Assembly: GCA_017649895.1 (NCBI GenBank)
Contig: JAGCFW010000016.1
Location: 64,001-96,934 of the forward strand
Origin: Alphaproteobacteria bacterium
GTDB lineage: Bacteria; Pseudomonadota; Alphaproteobacteria; UBA3830
Length of the DNA: 32,934 bases
Direction: 5' to 3'
Every line of letters begins with the position of its first letter. The first letter of the stretch is position 1. The notes under the pieces are model-generated. The model was not told the origin of the DNA. It ran no database searches and saw nothing but the letters and a program-made list of their open reading frames with translations. The position numbers and the translations under genes are program-made. Of this stretch, positions 15,979 to 22,857 are shown one piece after another.

Positions 15979-16506
15979 TTATTTTCCGATAAATTCCTTA
16001 TAAATTTCGCTGGATTTTGCTGATGAAAACTTGTTGTACTTTCCGTTGTAAAGCATTTCTCTGTCCCCGGAAGTCTCCCAGAAAGACACCTGCCCAATCC
16101 TCATCATAGGGTAAATTTTTATCGGCTGAACTGCTTTCAACTCCAAAGTCCAACGATGAGCCGATCCTAAATTTCCGAGATCCGCTGTAATTTGCAAAAA
16201 CAGCCCCAATCTTCCCAGAGAAGACTTTCCTATCAATAATGGAACAAATTCTTTACTGCCGATCTCCTCATAAGTATTCGCCAAATAAGTTTTGTTCGGA
16301 GACAGCACATAACCGTCATCGTTAAATTCTATTTCGTGATATGAAGTCTGCTTCTTGGGATCCACTGGTATATCGTCGATTTCGAGCAACTTTCTGTCGA
16401 TGCGATAATCGTAGCTATTGCTGTTCAACATTGCTTCATCGAAAGGAGAAATACAAATTTTTCCGTTATTTACACTCTCCAAAATCTTTTGATAAGTCAA
16501 TATCAT
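15979..16506 (-). CDS. dcd: dCTP deaminase-like paralog A
   Basis: The 175-residue protein begins MILTYQKILE, with an AGGTGG ribosome-binding site. It shows NSNSYDYRID, IGKSSLGRLGLF and YPMMRIGQVSFW, all Dcd/dUTPase-fold signatures. It keeps Glu in the catalytic position (WTLELKAV). However, the usual IDPG segment just before it is altered to GNLGSAHR. Dcd enzymes convert dCTP to dUTP (some go on to dUMP), feeding thymidylate synthesis; they are trimers with active sites between subunits. Paralog B follows after 16 bases. The two share AVQP-IYP-M-IGQV-FW spacing, so they arose by tandem duplication. A or an A/B mixed enzyme may supply the activity. Confidence 0.85.
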   Translation of the reverse strand: MILTYQKILESVNNGKICISPFDEAMLNSNSYDYRIDRKLLEIDDIPVDPKKQTSYHEIEFNDDGYVLSPNKTYLANTYEEIGSKEFVPLLIGKSSLGRLGLFLQITADLGNLGSAHRWTLELKAVQPIKIYPMMRIGQVSFWETSGDREMLYNGKYNKFSSAKSSEIYKEFIGK

Positions 16507-16564
16507 TAAACCACCTCATGATAGTACATTAAATATATATGAAAATTCAGATTTTTCTATAGAG

Positions 16565-16592
16565 TTGAGCGAAATTTCTTGAAAATTATGTA
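16565..16592 (+). promoter_or_regulatory. Possible promoter of bamE
   Basis: TTGAGC (16565-16570) and TATGTA (16587-16592) are 16 bases apart and about 40 bases upstream of the bamE start, in the divergent gap between the deaminase pair and bamE. The match is moderate. Confidence 0.35.
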
Positions 16593-16631
16593 CCCAGCAA
16601 CTAAACTAGCACATGTAATCGTGGAGTTGAT

Positions 16632-17030
16632 ATGCGCTTTAGGAATTATCTTTTGGTGGCTTCCCTGTTGTTGGCTTCGTGTGAACCGTTCATAAATTCT
16701 CGGGGAAATGTTGTTGCAGAAAAGCAGTTTGAGTCTTTCGTAGAAGGAAGAACGACTATGGAGGACGTAATAGAAAGTTGCGGGACTCCTTCTCTGCATA
16801 AAGATAACTTTACATGGATATACTTGGGAGGAAGATCAGAAGAAACTTCTTTCAAGGGTATTGAAGTGAAAAATCGCACGATGATCAAGCTGACATTTGA
16901 TACTAATAAGGTTTTGAAGAGCAAGGAAATAATCCGCTCATCAGGAAATATTTATAACTTTGATAAAGAAACGACCAGTCTCATTTCAAATGCGGAAGCA
17001 GGATCACTCCTGAGAAAATCTCATGACTGA
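16632..17030 (+). CDS. bamE: Outer-membrane assembly lipoprotein BamE (SmpA/OmlA family)
   Basis: The 132-residue product has a lipoprotein signal peptide with lipobox LLASC, so Cys17 or a neighbour is lipidated. A compact SmpA/OmlA-like fold follows, recognisable from the VEGRTTMEDVIESCGTPS helix-turn and the following FTWIYLGGR and IKLTFDTNKVLKSKE strands. BamE stabilises the BamA-BamD complex during outer-membrane protein insertion. The ATG at 16632 has GGAG upstream. It overlaps the glycosyltransferase gene by 8 bases, so the two are co-transcribed. BamA is encoded in the long operon nearby on the other strand. Confidence 0.85.
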   Translation: MRFRNYLLVASLLLASCEPFINSRGNVVAEKQFESFVEGRTTMEDVIESCGTPSLHKDNFTWIYLGGRSEETSFKGIEVKNRTMIKLTFDTNKVLKSKEIIRSSGNIYNFDKETTSLISNAEAGSLLRKSHD

Positions 17031-17955
17031 GAATCCCGAGCTGAGCATCGTTTTACCTTGTTACAATGAGTCGGAGGCCATCGATTCTTTTTTTGAAAGG
17101 ATTGTGCCTATTTTGGATGAGTTGGCATTGCCTTATGAAATCGTGTGTGTAAATGACGGAAGCAAAGACAATACGCTGGCCAAATTACTTAAAATAAAGA
17201 AAACGGTCCCACAGCTGAAAATAGTGGATTTCTCAAAAAATTTCGGTAAAGACGCCGCCATGTCAGCAGGTTTGGATTTTGCAACAGGAAAATGTGTCAT
17301 TCCAATGGATTGCGATCTGCAAGATCCGCCGGAATTGGTTCCCAAAATGGTGAAAATTTGGAAATCCAAAAATGTGGATGTCGTCTTGGCCAAGAGAGAA
17401 GATCGGTCAGACGACTCTCTGGTCAAGAGACTGACTGCCTGGCTATTTTACAAGTCTTTCAACCAGTTTTCAGATTTAGAGATACCTGAAAATGTGGGAG
17501 ATTTTCGCCTGATGGACCGCAAGGTCGTTGATGTCGTAAAGTCATTTCACGAAAGAAAGAGGTTTATGAAAGGGTTATTTGCCCTGGCAGGATTTAAAAC
17601 TGCTTACGTGGGATATAAAAGACCTGTGCGAGCTGAGGGACAGTCCAAGTGGAATTATTGGAAACTCTGGAACTATGCGCTCGACGGCATTACGTCATTT
17701 TCGACATTTCCGCTAAAATTGTCGACTTATTTCGGGCTGCTTGTTACAACATTGGCTTTCCTGCGTGGTAGTTGGATCTTGATTCGAACTCTGATCTTCG
17801 GCATTGATGTCCCCGGATATGCTTCTCTGATGACCGCGATCTTGTTTTTCGGAGGAGTTCAATTGATCAGTCTCGGAATTATCGGCGAGTACGTAGGTCG
17901 TATTTACCTCGAAACAAAACAACGTCCTCTGTATGTCGTGAGGCAGGTCCTGTAA
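17023..17955 (+). CDS. Family 2 glycosyltransferase, polyprenyl-phosphate type (GtrB/ArnC/DPM1-like)
   Basis: The 310-residue protein has a GT2 domain (about 6-220) with SIVLPCYNESEAI, the nucleotide-binding VNDGSKDNT and the metal-binding DxD region MDCDLQDPP. NVGDFRLMDRKV and the basic RAEGQSKWNYWKL segments are typical of enzymes that load a sugar onto undecaprenyl phosphate. Two C-terminal membrane helices (about 235-260 and 270-295) and the ending GEYVGRIYLETKQRPLY match GtrB/ArnC relatives. It probably makes a membrane-linked sugar donor for envelope or lipid A modification; the sugar cannot be told. It overlaps bamE upstream by 8 bases. No GtrA-like flippase gene is adjacent. Confidence 0.88.
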   Translation: MTENPELSIVLPCYNESEAIDSFFERIVPILDELALPYEIVCVNDGSKDNTLAKLLKIKKTVPQLKIVDFSKNFGKDAAMSAGLDFATGKCVIPMDCDLQDPPELVPKMVKIWKSKNVDVVLAKREDRSDDSLVKRLTAWLFYKSFNQFSDLEIPENVGDFRLMDRKVVDVVKSFHERKRFMKGLFALAGFKTAYVGYKRPVRAEGQSKWNYWKLWNYALDGITSFSTFPLKLSTYFGLLVTTLAFLRGSWILIRTLIFGIDVPGYASLMTAILFFGGVQLISLGIIGEYVGRIYLETKQRPLYVVRQVL

Positions 17956-17987
17956 CTCAACTCGGAACTTTTCAGACTCGACGCGAT

Positions 17988-19904
17988 TTATTTTTTATCT
18001 TTGATGTAAGAGAAAACCTCTCGAGCGGGCTTCATTTTGTCGACCTTCAATGATTCCATGACTTTCGCGAACTCACTTTGCTGTTGATATCTCAAATCCG
18101 TATTAAGTATGTTTTCAACCGCAATGAAAATATTCTCAGGAGTACATTCATTTTGCAAAAGCTCCGGTACCACAGGTTTTCCAGCCAAGATATTAACCAA
18201 GCAAACATACGGAACTTTTATGAGCCACTTCACTAATCTGGAGGTTATGAAAGAAGTTTTGTATATCACCACAAACGGCAACCCCATTTTGGCCAGCTCA
18301 AGAGTAACTGTTCCGGAAGCTGCCACAGCAATATGAGACGAATTATATGCCTTTACCTTTTTCAGCTTTTTCGTCGAAACAATTGGTTTGTACTTCCAAG
18401 TTTCAACATATCTTTTTATCAGAGGCGCAACGGTCTTTACTGTCGGAAGATAAAATCTGACTTCCGGATATCTTGCAATCACCATCTCCGAAAATTTCTT
18501 CAAAATCGGCATATGATATTCAAGTTCCGAAGGCCTACTTCCCGGCAATAAAGTTATAGTGAGATTATCAGATTTTAAACTGTCGTTTTTCTCAAAATCC
18601 GAATCAGAAGCAATCGGATGCCCTACAAAAGTTGTATTTACTCCGTAATTTTTCAGAAAATCCACCTCAAACGGAAGCAAAACCATCAACTTATCGATAA
18701 ACTTATGCAAACTTTTCGCTCTCCAGCCTCTCCAAGCCCAAACAGGAGGCGAAACATAATGTACAACCGGAATGCTTGGCTTCTTATTTTTGACCTGTTT
18801 ATCAATTCTATGTGTAAATCCTGAAGAATCTATCGTCACCAAAACGTCTGGATCGTAGTTAATTATAGTATCTACCGTCTTTTTTATAAGATCTTTGAAA
18901 TAAAATATCTTACCGATAACTTCCCAAATCCCGATAACGGAAAGTTTTGAAATCGGACAAAGATTTATGAGTCCAGCTTCTTCCATACACGGACCGCCAA
19001 CACCTATGAACTCAATATCTTCGTCGATTTTTCTCAAGCTTTTCATCAAACGACTGCCAAGATAATCTCCTGAAGACTCGCCTGCCACCATAAATATCTT
19101 ATGTTTTCTTCGAATTTTCACCACCTGAAAGAAAAGACCATACTCATCGACTTTTTTCAGAACCTCTGTTTTATTCAATACGATAGTTTTGTCAGCCTCA
19201 ATGACAAGCCCTCGGAAATTATGACTATGTAAATTTTCTATGGTTTGAACACCAATAACCGGAAGATCCATACGAAAATCCTGCTGCGGTTTAGAAGTCT
19301 TAACCAATACGCCGTCATAACATCTGTCGATCAGAGCATCCGTACCACTCTTATCTTCTTTCGCGATTACCTCATCTCCGGAAACAACAATGCTTTGCCC
19401 AATATCATTAATTCCCAATATCTGAGACTCTTTGATACCCAACTCAATTTCAGCCTGTTCTTTCTTGGTCGGCTTTCTCGCGGAATAAATTCCCTCCGGG
19501 AAAAATGCACCTTTCGCCAAATCTGTTCCGGAAATCAGATCAATTCCTTTTTCTTTAAAGATACCGGCAATTGTTCGCAACAGCGCGTCATCTCCGGCAC
19601 AGAACAAAACCTTCCACAATTTGATTAAGCACTTAAACCCCTCAAAATCGAGAGACAAATCCCAAAGTTTTGGCCTTTTGACATGCCCTGCAAAAACGAC
19701 TTTTTCTACTTCGTTTACTCTTAAAAATTGAAAAACCTTACCGACCTGCCCCAATTTAAACACAATTTTGGGAACATCCGGATAAACCAAAGTGCGGTCA
19801 TAATCATCAATAAAAAGAAGACAAAAATCCTTCTTCTGCTTTTCACAAGAATCAATAATTACACGAGGATACTCTCCTCTTCCGCAAAATATACCAATCA
19901 TCAT
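17988..19904 (-). CDS. lpxI-lpxB: Fused UDP-2,3-diacylglucosamine pyrophosphatase LpxI - lipid-A-disaccharide synthase LpxB
   Basis: One uninterrupted frame of 638 residues holds two consecutive enzymes of the Raetz pathway. Residues 1-265 are LpxI (DUF1009): IGIFCGRGEYP, VFAGHVKRPKLWDL, AGDDALLRTIAGIFKEKG and DRCYDGVLVKTSKPQQDFRM. From Met272 the sequence is LpxB: FMVAGESSGDYLGSRLM, VTIDSSGFTHRI, HYVSPPVWAWRGWR, FVGHPIASD, LPGSRPSELEYH and AASGTVTLELA. LpxI splits UDP-diacylglucosamine to lipid X; LpxB joins lipid X to another UDP-diacylglucosamine. The order in the protein is the order of reaction. The usual separate genes are neighbours, so loss of the stop between them explains the fusion. 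The gene overlaps lpxA by 4 bases and ends the long operon. Confidence 0.95.
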   Translation of the reverse strand: MMIGIFCGRGEYPRVIIDSCEKQKKDFCLLFIDDYDRTLVYPDVPKIVFKLGQVGKVFQFLRVNEVEKVVFAGHVKRPKLWDLSLDFEGFKCLIKLWKVLFCAGDDALLRTIAGIFKEKGIDLISGTDLAKGAFFPEGIYSARKPTKKEQAEIELGIKESQILGINDIGQSIVVSGDEVIAKEDKSGTDALIDRCYDGVLVKTSKPQQDFRMDLPVIGVQTIENLHSHNFRGLVIEADKTIVLNKTEVLKKVDEYGLFFQVVKIRRKHKIFMVAGESSGDYLGSRLMKSLRKIDEDIEFIGVGGPCMEEAGLINLCPISKLSVIGIWEVIGKIFYFKDLIKKTVDTIINYDPDVLVTIDSSGFTHRIDKQVKNKKPSIPVVHYVSPPVWAWRGWRAKSLHKFIDKLMVLLPFEVDFLKNYGVNTTFVGHPIASDSDFEKNDSLKSDNLTITLLPGSRPSELEYHMPILKKFSEMVIARYPEVRFYLPTVKTVAPLIKRYVETWKYKPIVSTKKLKKVKAYNSSHIAVAASGTVTLELAKMGLPFVVIYKTSFITSRLVKWLIKVPYVCLVNILAGKPVVPELLQNECTPENIFIAVENILNTDLRYQQQSEFAKVMESLKVDKMKPAREVFSYIKDKK

Positions 19905-20686
19905 TTCCCTTTAGGTAAACAATACGATCTGTTACTCTTATATCTCATAAAGTTTACTATTTCTTTAACACCATCGGAATTTGGTAATTTTTTTTCGGCT
20001 TCATTTACATTTTCCAGGAGAACATCGTCTCCGAAAAAAATGATTTGATAGGCTTCGCGGATAGCAACGATCTCTTCGCGAGAATAATTCGCTCTCTTCA
20101 ACCCCAAAACATTGACGTCGTACAGATGCCCTCGCTCTCCCTTTACCGCACCGAAAGGAATGACATCTCTTTCTATTCCCGTCATGCCCCCGATTATCGC
20201 GTTATGCCCGATTCTGACGAACTGATGAACGGCGGATAGTCCCCCGATTATAGCGTAGTCGCCAACTTCAACATGCCCGGCAAGTGTCACATTATTTGCA
20301 AGGATTGTATTATTTCCGACAATACAGTCATGCGCAATGTGGACTCCGATCATCAATAAATTATTGTCTCCAATAATCGTTTGCATCGCTCCCCCCTCAG
20401 TCCCGGGATGAACCGTAACATACTCACGAATTGAGTTATTTTTTCCGATAATAACCTTTGATCTTTCTCCGCAAAATTTTAAATCCTGAGGACGAAACCC
20501 TATGGCAGCAAAGGGAAAAATCTGTGTACCTTCGCCAATATACGTGTCTCCCTCCACGCAAACATGGGACATGATTTTTACATTATCTGCTATTTCAACA
20601 TTGTCCCCGATAACCGAATAAGCGCCAATTTCTACATTATTTCCAATCCTCGCACGATCGGAAACGATAGCAGTGGAATGAATCAT
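19901..20686 (-). CDS. lpxA: UDP-N-acetylglucosamine acyltransferase LpxA
   Basis: The 261-residue protein is a left-handed beta-helix acyltransferase built of hexapeptide repeats (residues about 1-185), starting IHSTAIVSDRARIGNNVEIG. The catalytic His is in GVHIAHDCIVGNN (about 120-127). GGLSAVHQFVRIG and the C-terminal helical part (about 195-261) fit LpxA. It catalyses the first step of lipid A synthesis, adding a hydroxyacyl chain from ACP to UDP-GlcNAc. Its ATG overlaps the fabZ stop by 1 base (TAATG) and its end overlaps the lpxI-lpxB start by 4 bases, so translation is coupled on both sides. Confidence 0.97.
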   Translation of the reverse strand: MIHSTAIVSDRARIGNNVEIGAYSVIGDNVEIADNVKIMSHVCVEGDTYIGEGTQIFPFAAIGFRPQDLKFCGERSKVIIGKNNSIREYVTVHPGTEGGAMQTIIGDNNLLMIGVHIAHDCIVGNNTILANNVTLAGHVEVGDYAIIGGLSAVHQFVRIGHNAIIGGMTGIERDVIPFGAVKGERGHLYDVNVLGLKRANYSREEIVAIREAYQIIFFGDDVLLENVNEAEKKLPNSDGVKEIVNFMRYKSNRSYCLPKGK

Positions 20687-21183
20687 TATTGCTTATCCTC
20701 TAAAACTATCATCGCCGTAAACACGGCCTCTGCCACCAAAGTATTATCGACATAAGCTTTTCCGTTGAAGCGCCAAACATTTCCGCGACTTTTTTCTTTG
20801 CAAACGCGTAGATGCAAAACATCACCCGGCTCGACCAACTTCCTGAATTTTATTCCGTCCATAGACATGAAATAAACCAATCCACCACTGTTCTCTAAAT
20901 TCAGAGTCTTAGCAACAATTACTCCAGCAGTCTGTCCCATTGCTTCAACAATCAAAACTCCTGGCATAATTGGACGCGCAGGAAAATGTCCCTGAAAAAA
21001 AGGTTCATTATTAGTGACGCACTTGACCCCAACCGCACTTTCTCCAAGCTTTAACTCTTGTACCCGATCAATCAAAAGCATCGGATATCTATGAGGTAAA
21101 CATTCCTTTATCTCGTTAACATTTAAACTCAATAACTCTCCTGAACCCAACGATTCCTCCAAATTTAATGATTCCCCCGCCAT
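20686..21183 (-). CDS. fabZ: (3R)-hydroxyacyl-ACP dehydratase FabZ
   Basis: This 165-residue hot-dog-fold enzyme dehydrates beta-hydroxyacyl-ACP in fatty acid elongation and competes with LpxA/LpxD for hydroxyacyl-ACP. The catalytic His is in CLPHRYPMLLIDRV (about residue 33) and the Glu in GHFPARPIMPGVLIVEAMGQ (about 80-85). The ATG at 21183 has GGAGG 8 bases upstream and is preferred to the GTG at 21189, which is too close to it. About 25 extra N-terminal residues, rich in Leu, Glu and Ser, precede the core. The gene lies 27 bases after lpxD. Confidence 0.96.
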   Translation of the reverse strand: MAGESLNLEESLGSGELLSLNVNEIKECLPHRYPMLLIDRVQELKLGESAVGVKCVTNNEPFFQGHFPARPIMPGVLIVEAMGQTAGVIVAKTLNLENSGGLVYFMSMDGIKFRKLVEPGDVLHLRVCKEKSRGNVWRFNGKAYVDNTLVAEAVFTAMIVLEDKQ

Positions 21184-21210
21184 AAACACTACCTCCGTTT
21201 CTTCACTTAT

Positions 21211-22230
21211 TTAATTTTTCTTCTTTTTTGTAACTGACATTTTCAGGAAGGCAGCTTGCCTCTTCCAAATTCCCGCATCCACCGCAGGAATTCCTCCAAC
21301 GATTTTGCCCGGTTCAATGCTGGAAGCAATACCGCTTTTCGCTGCCGCAATGGCTCCGTCACCTATTTCGATATGGCCTGCTACACCGACCTGTCCCGCC
21401 AAAATTACTCCGTTTCCTATTTTAGAACTTCCTGCAATACCAACCTGAGAAACTAAAACAGACTGATTTCCGATTGTTACGTTATGAGCAATTTGTACCA
21501 GATTATCAATAATTGTATCGTTCCCAATCACCGTATCTTCAATACTACCTCGATCTATTGTTGTGTTTGCTCCGATACGAACTCTGTCACCGATAACCAC
21601 TCGCCCCAGTTGCTTGACATACACCATACCGCTCCCCGTCGGAATAATCCCGAAACCGGATTCACCGATACGCGCGCCAGAATTTATTATAACATTACAA
21701 CCTATGATGCTGTGGGAAATCGTAACATTGTTTCGGATTAATCCGTTATCGCCAATTTTACAACCTTTTTCGATAACTGTATTACATCCGATAACAACAT
21801 TGTCGCCGATTTCGACGTCGTCCTCAATTTTTACGTAATCTCCGATATAACAGTTCGCTCCGATTTTTGCCGTTTCGCTGATAACGGCAGTCTGACAAAT
21901 ATGAGAGAGATGCTCGTCCGGATGGCACAAAACCGTCAACGCTTTCGCATACCCGACCATGACATTCGGAGATACCAGTGCCATAACATTCTCTGGTAAC
22001 TCAGAAAGATCCGCTTCTGATACGATTACCGCACCAGCCTTTGTCTTCCTGAGATCATCTTTGTATTTCTTGTTTCCGAAAAAGGACAAATCATTTTCCG
22101 TAGCGTGCTTCAATGTTGCGACACTAGATATTACAAAATCCCTGTCTCCGAACACCTTAAATCCGCAAATTACGGCTAATTCAGTCGCTTTAATTTTTTT
22201 TATTTCCCCGAAAAACCGCTGATCTATCAT
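21211..22230 (-). CDS. lpxD: UDP-3-O-(3-hydroxyacyl)glucosamine N-acyltransferase LpxD
   Basis: The 339-residue protein has the N-terminal uridine-binding domain (about 1-100, with [16 protein letters not shown]) and a long hexapeptide-repeat beta-helix (about 110-320). The catalytic His is in [16 protein letters not shown], and [17 protein letters not shown] is an LpxD signature. The third step of lipid A synthesis, N-acylation of the glucosamine, is its role. It starts at the ATG at 22230 with GAGAGG upstream, 3 bases after the skp-like gene. Confidence 0.96.
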   Translation of the reverse strand: MIDQRFFGEIKKIKATELAVICGFKVFGDRDFVISSVATLKHATENDLSFFGNKKYKDDLRKTKAGAVIVSEADLSELPENVMALVSPNVMVGYAKALTVLCHPDEHLSHICQTAVISETAKIGANCYIGDYVKIEDDVEIGDNVVIGCNTVIEKGCKIGDNGLIRNNVTISHSIIGCNVIINSGARIGESGFGIIPTGSGMVYVKQLGRVVIGDRVRIGANTTIDRGSIEDTVIGNDTIIDNLVQIAHNVTIGNQSVLVSQVGIAGSSKIGNGVILAGQVGVAGHIEIGDGAIAAAKSGIASSIEPGKIVGGIPAVDAGIWKRQAAFLKMSVTKKKKN

Positions 22231-22233
22231 TTA

Positions 22234-22857
22234 TTACCTCTCTGCCGGTTCTTTTTTGGCTATATCCACCTTTATTTTAGAAACTTTGTCATCCAATCTG
22301 CGATCTGCTTGTTCTTTTTTGGCTATATCCACTTCTATTTTAGAAACTTTGTTATCCAATCTGCGAATCGCCTCTTTCGTAATATCCGGACATTCCGAAG
22401 TTCCGTAAACCACTATATCTGATATTACTACTAAAGAATATCCGTTTTCATCCGCAATTTCCTTCACAACCTTGCGAATTTCCTCCTCGAGAACCTCAAT
22501 TGCTGACCTGTATGCAACTTGAATCTGATACCGTTTCTCCTTTGTCATGTCATACAATATGACCTGTAAATCCTCTACTTTCCTCCCGTCAGCACTGGTT
22601 TTGGTCGTAGAATCCATCTTCTTTATACTGTCTTCCAACTCCAAAAGATCTTTTTTCGACTTGTTATTAATTTCTTCGAGCTGATCATCAATACTCTGAC
22701 CGGCCTTAGATTTTCTTGCAACATCCTTCAAATTAACGACAGCCAATTTCAGCCCAATCCCAGACTTCCCCTCGACTAAAGTTTCATCCTTAGCCCCGGA
22801 CTCGAAAACCTGGAGGGTTACGAGAAAACAAATAATCAAAAATTTAAAAAACTTCAT
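22234..22857 (-). CDS. skp: OmpH/Skp family periplasmic chaperone with C-terminal coiled-coil duplication
   Basis: The product is about 207 residues: signal peptide (KFFKFLIICFLVTLQVFESGA), a short beta part (LKLAVVNLKDVARKS), a charged coiled-coil arm (about 50-115) and a return segment with VVKEIADENGYSLVVISDIVVY that is characteristic of OmpH. It should escort unfolded outer-membrane proteins to BamA, its upstream neighbour. After the OmpH end, about 45 extra residues hold two copies of a 21-residue repeat (RRLDNKVSKIEVDIAKKE and RRLDDKVSKIKVDIAKKE). The start is either the ATG at 22857 or a GTG at 22860; both overlap the bamA stop. Confidence 0.85.
   Translation of the reverse strand: MKFFKFLIICFLVTLQVFESGAKDETLVEGKSGIGLKLAVVNLKDVARKSKAGQSIDDQLEEINNKSKKDLLELEDSIKKMDSTTKTSADGRKVEDLQVILYDMTKEKRYQIQVAYRSAIEVLEEEIRKVVKEIADENGYSLVVISDIVVYGTSECPDITKEAIRRLDNKVSKIEVDIAKKEQADRRLDDKVSKIKVDIAKKEPAER
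22248..22373 (-). repeat. Two tandem 63-bp in-frame repeats at the skp 3' end
   Basis: Copies 22248-22310 and 22311-22373 differ at only 3 of their first 56 positions, with more differences in the last 7. The 63-base period is 21 codons, equal to three heptads, so the duplication lengthens a coiled coil without breaking the heptad register. High identity suggests a recent duplication or homogenisation. Confidence 0.93.

Noticed and set aside
15441..16097. Longer 218-residue frame for deaminase paralog B
   Set aside because: The extra N-terminal 45 residues read out-of-frame through the end of paralog A and show no Dcd similarity. The ATG at 15962 has GAGGAG and begins the family-typical MIL motif.
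15441..16506. dCTP deaminase pair as a phage-defence island
   Set aside because: The neighbours are housekeeping envelope and protease genes. No sensor domain, nuclease or mobile-element border is adjacent, so a metabolic role is the simpler reading.
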